DNA of 7,965 nucleotides, from NCBI GenBank assembly GCA_009993495.1, contig JAACTI010000041.1:1-7965 (forward strand). Direction: 5' to 3'. Below, one piece after another: positions 1-6,017 of this stretch. Position numbers and translations under genes: made by a program. This DNA comes from Deltaproteobacteria bacterium. Lineage in GTDB: Bacteria > Desulfobacterota > Desulfuromonadia > Desulfuromonadales > Geopsychrobacteraceae. Every line of letters starts with the position of its first letter. Position 1 is the stretch's first letter. The notes below the pieces were generated by a model. The model was not told the origin of the DNA. It made no database searches and saw only the letters and a program-made list of their open reading frames with translations.

Positions 1-706
1 GTCCGTTGCGGCCGTCGGCCTGAGTGAACGCCAGCAACGCAACAAACTCATCGAAAAACGAAAAAATATTCTCCAGGCCGCTGGTCTGTATCAGCCTGAG
101 GTGCCGATTGAGGAGCAGTTCAAAAAAATTCAGCCGCGGATAGTTGATTTGCAAACCGGCAAGTTTACTGACCAGTTTGATCCTGCCACCTTTGACAGCC
201 GTGCCGTCGCCCGCGATCCCCAGTTGTCTGACCGGATTCCACCGGCCCAGGACTTGGCCGCTATCAAAGTTCGTCCGCGTTTTATGGATGTCTATCTGGT
301 TTTTGACGCCGAACACTTTCAACAGCTGATTCTGCCGGTTTATGGCAAGGGGCTCTGGTCAACTATGTATGGTTTTATTGCCCTCGACAAAGACCTGACC
401 ACGGTCAATGGCTTTGCTTTTTACGAACATGGCGAAACGCCGGGACTGGGCGGCGAGGTCGATAACCCGGCCTGGAAACAACAGTGGCCGGGCAAAAAAA
501 TCTATGGCCCCGAGGGGCGGCTGCGGATTGAAGTGTTGAAGGGCAAGGTTGACTCTCAATCTCCCCATGCGATTTATCAGGTCGATGGTCTGGCCGGGGC
601 GACCTTGACGGCACGTGGAGTCAGCCATCTGTTGCAATACTGGCTGGGCGAAAACGGCTATCGAACTTTTTTTGCTCAGCTGAAAGAGGAAGGGGTCAAC
701 CCATGA
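1..706 (+). CDS. nqrC: Na+-translocating NADH:quinone reductase subunit C (NqrC), 5'-truncated by the window edge
   Basis: NqrC is a membrane-anchored subunit of the Na+-NQR complex, carrying a covalent FMN in the electron path from NADH to quinone. The frame is open from base 2 with no start, so the gene began upstream. A GTG at 101 is internal, because the residues before it (SVAAVGLSERQQ, then AAGLYQP) match the stretch following the NqrC membrane helix. About 234 residues are visible. Compared with the roughly 257-residue Vibrio protein, about 25 N-terminal residues with the single transmembrane helix are missing. The FMN-binding domain ends in DGLAGATLT, which fits the ApbE recognition pattern D-(G/S)-x-x-(S/G)-A-T. 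The threonine at codon 602-604 is the expected phosphoester FMN site. The upstream GETPGLGGEV stretch is also typical. The stop overlaps the nqrD start (ATGA), indicating translational coupling. Identification is secure. Confidence 0.96.
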   Translation, partial: SVAAVGLSERQQRNKLIEKRKNILQAAGLYQPEVPIEEQFKKIQPRIVDLQTGKFTDQFDPATFDSRAVARDPQLSDRIPPAQDLAAIKVRPRFMDVYLVFDAEHFQQLILPVYGKGLWSTMYGFIALDKDLTTVNGFAFYEHGETPGLGGEVDNPAWKQQWPGKKIYGPEGRLRIEVLKGKVDSQSPHAIYQVDGLAGATLTARGVSHLLQYWLGENGYRTFFAQLKEEGVNP

Positions 707-1326
707 GTAAAGCCCGTGATGTGTTGCTTGATCCCTTGTTCAGTAAAAACCCCATCGGATTGCAAATTCTGGGAATCTGCTCGGCCTTGGCGGTGACGTC
801 AAAGCTGGAAACGGTTGTCGCTATGTCCCTGGCGGTTATTTTTGTCGTGGCCTTTTCCAACCTTTCCATCAGTCTGATCCGGCGGCAAGTTCCCGACAGT
901 ATTCGCATTATCGTCGAAATTACAATTATTGCCAGCCTGGTAATTATTGTCGATCAATTTCTAAAAGCCTTTGCCTTCGAGATCAGCAAGCAACTTTCGG
1001 TGTTTGTTGGCCTGATTATTACCAACTGCATCGTCCTCGGGCGGGCCGAAGCCTTTGCAATGAAGAATCCGCCGGGGCTGAGTTTTATTGATGGCATTGG
1101 TAACGGGCTGGGTTACAGCCTGGTGCTCTTCCTGGTTGCTTTCTGCCGCGAACTCCTGGGTGCGGGCAAGCTCTTCGGCCTGACTCTTCTGCCGACGGTC
1201 AGTGAAGGTGGCTGGTATCTGCCCAATGGTTTGATGCTGCTCCCCCCCAGCGCTTTCTTTATTATTGGACTGTTGATCTGGGTGCTGCGCAGTTGGAAAA
1301 AAGAACAGGTCGAGGAGGAGAATTAG
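703..1326 (+). CDS. nqrD: Na+-translocating NADH:quinone reductase subunit D (NqrD)
   Basis: NqrD is an integral inner-membrane subunit that, with NqrE, forms the intramembrane part of the sodium pump. The 207-residue product is very hydrophobic, with about six membrane segments. Its opening (DPLFSKNPIGLQILGICSALAVTSKLE) is characteristic of the NqrD/RnfE family. Cys26 (in GICSALA) and Cys109 (in TNCIVLGR) are the two half-membrane cysteines which, with the matching pair in NqrE, hold the iron centre in known structures. They correspond to Vibrio Cys29 and Cys112. NqrD rather than RnfE is called from the nqrC-D-E-F order. The ATG is embedded in the nqrC stop (ATGA), and a purine-rich ribosome site (AGAGGAAGGGG, 685-695) precedes it. 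The charged C-terminal tail (KKEQVEEEN) is probably cytoplasmic. Confidence 0.97.
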   Translation: MSKARDVLLDPLFSKNPIGLQILGICSALAVTSKLETVVAMSLAVIFVVAFSNLSISLIRRQVPDSIRIIVEITIIASLVIIVDQFLKAFAFEISKQLSVFVGLIITNCIVLGRAEAFAMKNPPGLSFIDGIGNGLGYSLVLFLVAFCRELLGAGKLFGLTLLPTVSEGGWYLPNGLMLLPPSAFFIIGLLIWVLRSWKKEQVEEEN

Positions 1327-1329
1327 GCG

Positions 1330-1938
1330 ATGGAACATTATCTCAGCCTGCTGGTCAAAGCGATCTTCATCGAAAACATGGCTCTGGCTTTTTTCCTGGG
1401 CATGTGTACCTTTCTGGCGGTGTCGAAAAAAGTTGAAACCGCCGTCGGGTTGGGCGTAGCGGTGGTGGCGGTACAAACCCTGACCGTGCCGCTGAATAAC
1501 CTGATTTATCAATATTTCCTCAAGGCCGGAGCCCTGAGCTGGTTGGGTTTGGGCGAGGTTGATCTCACCTTTATCGGGCTGATTTGTTATATCGGTGTGA
1601 TTGCTGCGGTGGTGCAAATTCTCGAAATGGTGCTTGATCGCCATGTACCCTCTCTTTACAACGCCCTGGGTATTTTTCTGCCTTTAATTACCGTCAACTG
1701 CGCCATTCTGGGGGGGTCTCTCTTCATGGTTGAGCGCGATTACAATTTTGCCGAAAGTGTGGTTTATGGCTTCGGTAGCGGAACCGGCTGGGCTCTGGCC
1801 ATTGCCGCCCTGGCCGGAATTCGTGAAAAGATGAAATATGCCGATGTCCCTGACGGGCTGCGCGGCCTGGGATTGACTTTCATGATTACCGGGTTGATGG
1901 CCATGGCCTTTATGGCCTTCTCCGGGATTCAACTTTGA
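1330..1938 (+). CDS. nqrE: Na+-translocating NADH:quinone reductase subunit E (NqrE)
   Basis: NqrE is the inner-membrane partner of NqrD, related to it by inverted topology. The 202 residues match the usual family length of about 200 and form about six transmembrane segments. The start MEHYLSLLVKAIFIENMALAFFLGMCTFLAVSKKVE is a family hallmark. Cys26 (GMCTFLA) and Cys124 (VNCAIL) are the iron-centre ligands that complement the two in NqrD. Downstream, the FGSGTGWALAI stretch and an IREKMKYADVP segment are also typical of NqrE. An AGGAGGAG ribosome site at 1313-1320 lies over the end of nqrD, and only three bases separate the nqrD stop from this ATG. A gap of 45 bases to nqrF follows, the longest inside the cluster. 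I see no hairpin or promoter in that gap. Confidence 0.97.
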   Translation: MEHYLSLLVKAIFIENMALAFFLGMCTFLAVSKKVETAVGLGVAVVAVQTLTVPLNNLIYQYFLKAGALSWLGLGEVDLTFIGLICYIGVIAAVVQILEMVLDRHVPSLYNALGIFLPLITVNCAILGGSLFMVERDYNFAESVVYGFGSGTGWALAIAALAGIREKMKYADVPDGLRGLGLTFMITGLMAMAFMAFSGIQL

Positions 1939-1983
1939 TGGCCTCAGCGCTTTTTGAAAGTATCAGCTGCAACGGAATGAATA

Positions 1984-3210
1984 ATGACTGAAATCGGCCT
2001 GGGTGTTCTGATCTTTACTGCAATTGTTCTCATCCTCGTGGTTCTCATTCTGCTGGCGCGGGCGCGTTTAATTCCGGCGGGTGAGATTACCATTGGTATC
2101 AATCACGATGCGGATAAACAATTGACCGTCGAGCCGGGTGGCAAGCTGCTTGGTGTACTTGCCAGCCAGGATGTCTTTATTCCTTCTGCCTGTGGTGGTG
2201 GCGGCACCTGTGCCCAGTGCCGCGTGAAAATTCTATCCGGCGGCGGCGATATTTTGCCGACAGAAACGGCCCACATTAACAAGCGTGAGGCCAAAGAGGG
2301 TTATCGACTGTCCTGCCAGGTGAGTGTCAAACAGGATCTTGAACTGGAACTGCCCGCCGAAATTTTTTCCATCAGTAAATGGCCCTGTCGGGTGCGCTCC
2401 AACGAAAGCCGGGCGACCTTCATCAAGGAGCTGGTGCTGGAACTGCCGGAAGGGGCTGACCTTGATTTCCGTGCGGGAGGCTATATTCAGATCGAGGCGC
2501 CACCCCATGTGGTCGATTACCGGTCAATGGAGATTGCCGACCGTTTCAAGGGTGATTGGGATAAATACAACATCTGGCAGTACCGCTCTGAAGTTAAGGA
2601 GCCCATTATGCGGGCTTATTCCATGGCTAACTATCCCGATGAAAAAGGCATTATCATGCTGAATGTGCGCGTCTGCCCGCCGCCTTTTTCTTTGCCCCAT
2701 GCGCCACCCGGCCAGATGTCATCTTTTATCTTTAACCTCAAACCGGGCGATATCGTGGATGTTTCGGGGCCTTATGGTGAATTCTTTGCCAAGGAGACCG
2801 AAGCTGAAATGGTTTTTATTGGTGGTGGGGCCGGCATGGCGCCCATGCGTTCGCACATTTTCGATCAACTTAAGCGCCTCAACTCGCAACGTAAAATTAG
2901 CTTCTGGTATGGAGCTCGCAGCCTGCGCGAAGCCTTTTATGTTGAAGATTTCGATCGGTTAGCCGAAAAACACGAAAATTTTACCTGGCATCTGGTGCTT
3001 TCCGAACCCTTGCCTGAAGATAACTGGCAGGGTGCGGTCGGTTTTGTCCATCAGTATCTCCTGGATACCTATCTGTCCACGCATCCCGCGCCGGAAGATT
3101 GTGAGTACTATATGTGCGGGCCACCCATGATGAACAAGGCCGCCGGCCAAATGCTTTATAATCTGGGCGTTGAGGAGGAAAATATTCTCTTCGACGACTT
3201 CGGCATTTAG
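1984..3210 (+). CDS. nqrF: Na+-translocating NADH:quinone reductase subunit F (NqrF), NADH-oxidising subunit
   Basis: NqrF is the electron entry subunit: it oxidises NADH with FAD and passes electrons to a [2Fe-2S] cluster. The 408 residues equal the Vibrio length. A single transmembrane helix spans about residues 3-25. A ferredoxin domain (about 35-125) carries the four cluster cysteines Cys70, Cys76, Cys79 (ACGGGGTCAQC) and Cys111 (LSCQV). The FAD domain follows with R210-A-Y212-S213 (RAYSMANYP), the flavin-binding motif. The NADH domain starts at GGGAGMAP (about 280) and ends with YMCGPPMMN (Cys378) and the terminal FDDFG. No key residue is missing. The ATG at 1984 is preceded by GGAA (1974-1977) at 6-base spacing. 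Its stop codon forms part of the ribosome site of the next gene, so translation probably continues directly. Confidence 0.98.
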   Translation: MTEIGLGVLIFTAIVLILVVLILLARARLIPAGEITIGINHDADKQLTVEPGGKLLGVLASQDVFIPSACGGGGTCAQCRVKILSGGGDILPTETAHINKREAKEGYRLSCQVSVKQDLELELPAEIFSISKWPCRVRSNESRATFIKELVLELPEGADLDFRAGGYIQIEAPPHVVDYRSMEIADRFKGDWDKYNIWQYRSEVKEPIMRAYSMANYPDEKGIIMLNVRVCPPPFSLPHAPPGQMSSFIFNLKPGDIVDVSGPYGEFFAKETEAEMVFIGGGAGMAPMRSHIFDQLKRLNSQRKISFWYGARSLREAFYVEDFDRLAEKHENFTWHLVLSEPLPEDNWQGAVGFVHQYLLDTYLSTHPAPEDCEYYMCGPPMMNKAAGQMLYNLGVEEENILFDDFGI

Positions 3211-3218
3211 GAGCAGAC

Positions 3219-3677
3219 ATGCGTTTTGAACAGACCCTCACTATTCTGCGGAAATTGACGCCCGACTATCACCGTGCCGTCAGTCGTTTTTATCAGCTGC
3301 GGGCTGAGGGCGAGGTTTCTCCCCGCGTGCGCCTGATGCTGGATTATTTGATTGATCACGAACTCAATCGCGCTCTGGCTCTCAAGGAGTTTTGTGAAGA
3401 AACTCCACCCCATACCCTTGACCAGTGGATCAAAGGGCTGGAAATGCGATTTCCTGAAGCCCGCGCCGACCTGTTGAGTGCCGAAACCGACCAGAATCTT
3501 GACCACCTGATTTGCGCGGCTATTGGCTACAAAACTCCGCTGATCCATTATTTTGAGCACCTGCTTGACCATTGCACGGAAAAAAAGACGGCCAACATTT
3601 TTCTCACTCTCAAAAATCAGGAAGAAAAAGCCATGAAGCGTATGGTTCGTCACGCTCAGGGTTTGGCGGATCTCTAA
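3219..3677 (+). CDS. Unrecognised 152-residue all-helical protein inside the nqr operon (possibly ferritin/rubrerythrin-like fold)
   Basis: I cannot name this protein with confidence. It is soluble, with no signal peptide or membrane segment, and appears to be all alpha-helix. The first half has a conserved-looking LDYLIDHE (41-48) and a TLDQWI segment (66-71). The second half (about 95-150) has spacing like a rubrerythrin helix pair: YFEHLLDH (111-118), then IFLTLKNQEEKAMKRM (127-142). However, the full set of two ExxH metal motifs is not evident, so metal binding is speculative. Cysteines occur at 59, 99 and 119. Expression is clearly as part of the operon: an AGGAG at 3209-3213 overlaps the nqrF stop, 5 bases from this ATG, and apbE starts one base after its stop. 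The usual gammaproteobacterial order is nqrF then apbE then nqrM, so this gene is an insertion into an NQR assembly cassette. A role in NQR maturation or redox is inference from position only. Confidence 0.85.
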   Translation: MRFEQTLTILRKLTPDYHRAVSRFYQLRAEGEVSPRVRLMLDYLIDHELNRALALKEFCEETPPHTLDQWIKGLEMRFPEARADLLSAETDQNLDHLICAAIGYKTPLIHYFEHLLDHCTEKKTANIFLTLKNQEEKAMKRMVRHAQGLADL

Positions 3678-3678
3678 T

Positions 3679-4707
3679 ATGCGTTGGTACGGCTTGCTGC
3701 TTCTGAGTCTCCTCCTGCTTCTGCCTGCGGCCTGTACCCGTCAGGCCCCTGAGGTCCTGCACCTGGGGGGCGAGACCATGGGAACCACTTGGTCTGTCAG
3801 CCTGCGACCGGCGGAGGTCAAAGATTCCATCGCCTTGCAGGCCCAATTGCAGGCGCGGCTTGATCACATCAATCGTTTGATGTCGACCTATGATCCACGC
3901 TCTGAAATTTCTCGTTTTAATCAACAGCTTAATCGTGACTGGTTTGCTGTTTCGCCGCCAACGGCTGCGGTGGTTGCTCTGGCACAACAGATCAGCGCAT
4001 TGACGGATGGCGCCTTCGATATCAGTGTCGGGCCCCTGGTGGAGCTCTGGGGCTTTGGGGCCAGCCCGCGTGGAGCGCAAATTCCAGAGGTGGAACAATT
4101 GCGTCAGGCGCTGGAGCAGGTTGGCTATCAGCGTCTCGATCTGCGCCTTGATCCACCGGCCTTGCGCAAGCAGGTGCCCCGGTTACGGATTGACCTGTCA
4201 GCGGTCGCCAAGGGTTACGCTGTAGATGCGTTAAAAGCCCTGCTCAAGGAGCAGGGGGTGCGCAATTTTATTGTGGAAATTGGTGGCGAACTGCAAATTT
4301 CCGGCGAGCGTGCCGGCGGCAAGCCCTGGCGAATTGCCGTGGAGAAACCTCAGGAAGAGGTGCGTGCCGTGGGAAAAGTTTTATTGCTGAAAGATACCGC
4401 CTTGGCGACTTCCGGGAATTACCGCAATTTTTATGTTGAAAATGGTCAGCGTTACGCCCATACCATTGATCCCAAGAGCGGGCGTCCTATTCAGCATCGC
4501 CTCGCTTCGGTCACGGTGCTCGACCCCAGTTGTGCGCGGGCCGATGCCCTGGCGACGGCACTGATGGTGCTGGGTGAAGAACAAGGACGCCTTTTGTGTG
4601 AAAAGGCCGGGATTGCGGCTCTTTTTCTGATTCACAAAGGGGAAGCGGGGTTGGAAGAATACGCCAGCCCCTCCTTTGCTGCGGCCCTGGCAGGTGGGCA
4701 GCCATGA
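3679..4707 (+). CDS. apbE: FAD:protein FMN transferase (ApbE), periplasmic lipoprotein
   Basis: ApbE transfers FMN from FAD onto a threonine of target proteins, here NqrC (and NqrB upstream). This happens on the periplasmic side and needs Mg2+. The 342 residues are the usual length. A lipoprotein signal peptide is seen: a leucine-rich stretch, then LLPAAC with the lipidated Cys19; proline at -3 is slightly atypical. Family motifs run in order: ETMGTTWSV (32-40), ISRFN, GAFDISVGPLVELWGF (from 111), IDLSAVAKGYAVD (171-183), an IVEIGGEL segment, the ATSGNYRNF stretch, HTIDPKSGRP (261-270), and ADALATAL with D289 and T293 as likely metal ligands. All catalytic features look intact. The gene begins one base after the stop of the preceding gene, with only a weak ribosome site (GGCGGA, 3665-3670), suggesting coupled translation. 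Its end overlaps nqrM by ATGA. Confidence 0.96.
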   Translation: MRWYGLLLLSLLLLLPAACTRQAPEVLHLGGETMGTTWSVSLRPAEVKDSIALQAQLQARLDHINRLMSTYDPRSEISRFNQQLNRDWFAVSPPTAAVVALAQQISALTDGAFDISVGPLVELWGFGASPRGAQIPEVEQLRQALEQVGYQRLDLRLDPPALRKQVPRLRIDLSAVAKGYAVDALKALLKEQGVRNFIVEIGGELQISGERAGGKPWRIAVEKPQEEVRAVGKVLLLKDTALATSGNYRNFYVENGQRYAHTIDPKSGRPIQHRLASVTVLDPSCARADALATALMVLGEEQGRLLCEKAGIAALFLIHKGEAGLEEYASPSFAAALAGGQP

Positions 4708-4934
4708 AACTTGTCTTTGCGGTGCTGATTCTGTTTCTGCTGGCTTTTACCGGGCTGTCGGCTGGTGTGCTCATGAAGCGTCGTGGTCTGCGCAGTGCCT
4801 GCGGCCATAAGAAAAACAGTCAGCACGATTGCAAATGTGAAGCCGAACTTGATCGGGGGCTACAGGGACAGGCAGCTTGCCCCCCAGGCGGTCGCGAGCC
4901 ATGTCGTCAACAGCCATCGGAACATCATGAATAA
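4704..4934 (+). CDS. nqrM: Na+-NQR maturation factor NqrM (DUF539 family)
   Basis: NqrM is a small membrane protein needed to assemble functional Na+-NQR, probably by delivering iron to the NqrD/NqrE cysteine site. The 76-residue product has one N-terminal transmembrane helix (about 3-24, LVFAVLILFLLAF). A short basic turn (KRRG) follows, then RSACGHKK with Cys33 and a DCKCE motif with Cys43 and Cys45, the arrangement expected of the family. From memory, Cys33 is the critical residue in the Vibrio protein, and the position is identical here. Two more cysteines (59, 67) lie in a proline/glycine-rich tail that is less typical. The immediate context, after apbE in an nqr operon, supports the call strongly. 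The ATG overlaps the apbE stop (ATGA), and its own end overlaps the aldolase start by 8 bases (ATGAATAA). Confidence 0.9.
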   Translation: MKLVFAVLILFLLAFTGLSAGVLMKRRGLRSACGHKKNSQHDCKCEAELDRGLQGQAACPPGGREPCRQQPSEHHE

Positions 4935-5970
4935 AAATATGTTCGCCAGTGATAATTACAGCGGGGTCTGCCCCAGTGCCTGGCAGGCACTGGCAGAAGC
5001 CAATCGAGGTTTTGCACGCGCCTACGGTGATGACGATTGGACGCGCCGGGCTTGTAATGCCTTGCGCACTTTCTTTGAAACCGACTGCCAGATTTTTTTT
5101 GTGTTTAATGGCACTGCTGCCAACAGCCTGGCCCTGGCGTCTCTCTGTCGTTCTTATCACAGCATTATTTGCCATGAACTGGCCCATGTCGAAACCGATG
5201 AATGCGGCGCCAGCGAGTTTTTTTCCAATGGCACCAAGGTTCTTTTGGTGCCGGGGATAGCGGGCAAGGTTGATCTCGAGGCCGTGCGCCACACCGTCGA
5301 GCGGCGCACGGATATCCATTATCCCAAGCCCCGCGTCCTGAGCCTGACCCAGGCGACGGAAGTTGGAAGCGTTTATCAGCCTGCCGAAATGGCCGAAATC
5401 GGCGCCCTGGCCAAAGCGCTGCATTTGAAATTGCATGTTGATGGCGCACGCTTTGCCAATGCCCTGGCCAGCTTGCACGTGACCCCGGCCGAGATCAGCT
5501 GGCGCGCCGGTGTCGATGTGCTTACCTTTGGCGGCACCAAAAATGGTATGCCGTTCGGTGAAGCGGTGGTTTTTTTTAATCCCTGCTTGGCCGAAGAATT
5601 TGATTACCGCTGTAAGCAGGCGGGCCAACTTGCTTCAAAAATGCGTTATCTTGCCGCACCCTGGGTTGGTATGCTGAAAGATGGCAGCCTGCTGGCCAAT
5701 GCGGCCCACGCCAATGCCATGGCGCGCCTGCTGGCTGAAAGGCTGGTTGAAATTCCTTCAATCCGGTTGATTCACCCAGTGGAGGCCAATGCGGTTTTCG
5801 TACAGATGCCGTCCGCGCTGATTGACGCCTTGCATGAAGCGGGCTGGCATTTTTACACCTTTATCGGCACGGGCCACGCGCGTTTTATGTGTTCGTGGCA
5901 AACCAGCGCCGCTGAGGTTGAGCACTTCTCTGCGGTGGTGAAACAGCTGGCCAGCCAACACGACAGATAA
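4927..5970 (+). CDS. ltaE: Low-specificity L-threonine aldolase (PLP-dependent)
   Basis: This fold-type I PLP enzyme cleaves L-threonine or L-allo-threonine to glycine and acetaldehyde in the cytoplasm. The start at 4927 gives 347 residues beginning MNKNMFASDNYSGVCP. This is preferred because FASDNYSG is the usual family N-terminus; the frame is open further upstream, but those residues do not look like an aldolase. A second ATG at 4939 is possible. Motifs: FNGTAANSLAL (phosphate-binding loop, about G62), HELAHVETDECGA with H87 expected to stack on the PLP ring, HVDGARFANA with D172 binding the pyridine nitrogen, and FGGTKNG with K205 as the Schiff-base lysine. FDYRCKQAGQLASKMR and RFMCSW near the end match the Pseudomonas-type subfamily. 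The ribosome site is weak (CGGAA, 4918-4922), and the ATG overlaps the nqrM stop, so it is probably translated with nqrM. A metabolic link to NQR is not obvious. Confidence 0.94.
   Translation: MNKNMFASDNYSGVCPSAWQALAEANRGFARAYGDDDWTRRACNALRTFFETDCQIFFVFNGTAANSLALASLCRSYHSIICHELAHVETDECGASEFFSNGTKVLLVPGIAGKVDLEAVRHTVERRTDIHYPKPRVLSLTQATEVGSVYQPAEMAEIGALAKALHLKLHVDGARFANALASLHVTPAEISWRAGVDVLTFGGTKNGMPFGEAVVFFNPCLAEEFDYRCKQAGQLASKMRYLAAPWVGMLKDGSLLANAAHANAMARLLAERLVEIPSIRLIHPVEANAVFVQMPSALIDALHEAGWHFYTFIGTGHARFMCSWQTSAAEVEHFSAVVKQLASQHDR
4973..4993 (+). repeat. Perfect 8-bp inverted repeat (hairpin) near the start of ltaE
   Basis: CCAGTGCC (4973-4980) and GGCACTGG (4986-4993) are exact reverse complements separated by the 5-base loop TGGCA. 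Six of the eight pairs are G-C, so a stable RNA hairpin is expected about 45 bases downstream of the aldolase start codon. No U-run follows, so it is not a terminator. It could affect translation or stabilise the 3' end of the nqr message after processing, or it may only reflect codon constraint. Confidence 0.6.
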
Positions 5971-5998
5971 TTCTGTATCACCCCTTTATTTCTGAAGT

Positions 5999-6003
5999 AG
6001 GGA
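5999..6003 (+). promoter_or_regulatory. Ribosome binding site for the HDOD gene
   Basis: AGGGA lies 10 bases before the ATG at 6014. It decides against the nearer ATG at 6007, which opens a different frame that stops after nine codons. Confidence 0.6.
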
Positions 6004-6004
6004 T

Positions 6005-6017
6005 CCATGATTCATGG
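6005..6017. repeat. Short palindrome across the HDOD start codon
   Basis: CCATGATTCATGG is a perfect inverted repeat (CCATGA/TCATGG around one central T). As RNA it could form a 5-bp stem with the loop ATT and would enclose the start ATG at 6014. It might be a small operator or a translational control element, but its short length also allows chance. Confidence 0.4.

Noticed and set aside
13..24. GTCGGCCTGAGT occurs in nqrC and again near 7274 in the P-loop gene
   Set aside because: Both copies lie in coding sequence for unrelated proteins using common codons (VGLS). There is no wider similarity, so it is a chance match.
101..706. Taking GTG at 101 as the nqrC start
   Set aside because: The frame is open to the window edge, and the upstream residues match the conserved NqrC region following the membrane helix, so the gene is truncated rather than short.
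961..1644. Minus-strand open frame (227 codons) opposite nqrD/nqrE
   Set aside because: It is rich in His and Gln, as expected for the complement of membrane-protein codons, and spans the junction of two well-identified genes. No domain is recognisable.
4783..4926. N-terminal extension of the threonine aldolase frame
   Set aside because: The frame is open back to 4783, but this stretch overlaps nqrM. Its residues do not resemble an aldolase, and the family N-terminus begins at the 4927 start.
4771..5628. Long minus-strand open frame (285 codons) opposite ltaE
   Set aside because: It lies antisense to a strongly conserved aldolase, has no recognisable domain and no ribosome site. It is a composition shadow of the plus-strand gene.
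5966..5971. GATAAT as a -10 promoter element for the HDOD gene
   Set aside because: There is no acceptable -35 hexamer at 16-18 bases upstream, and the match overlaps the end of ltaE. Chance is likely.
5963..5976. Possible terminator after ltaE (ACAGA/TCTGT stem)
   Set aside because: The stem is only 5 bp, AT-rich, overlaps the ltaE stop and is not followed by a U-run.
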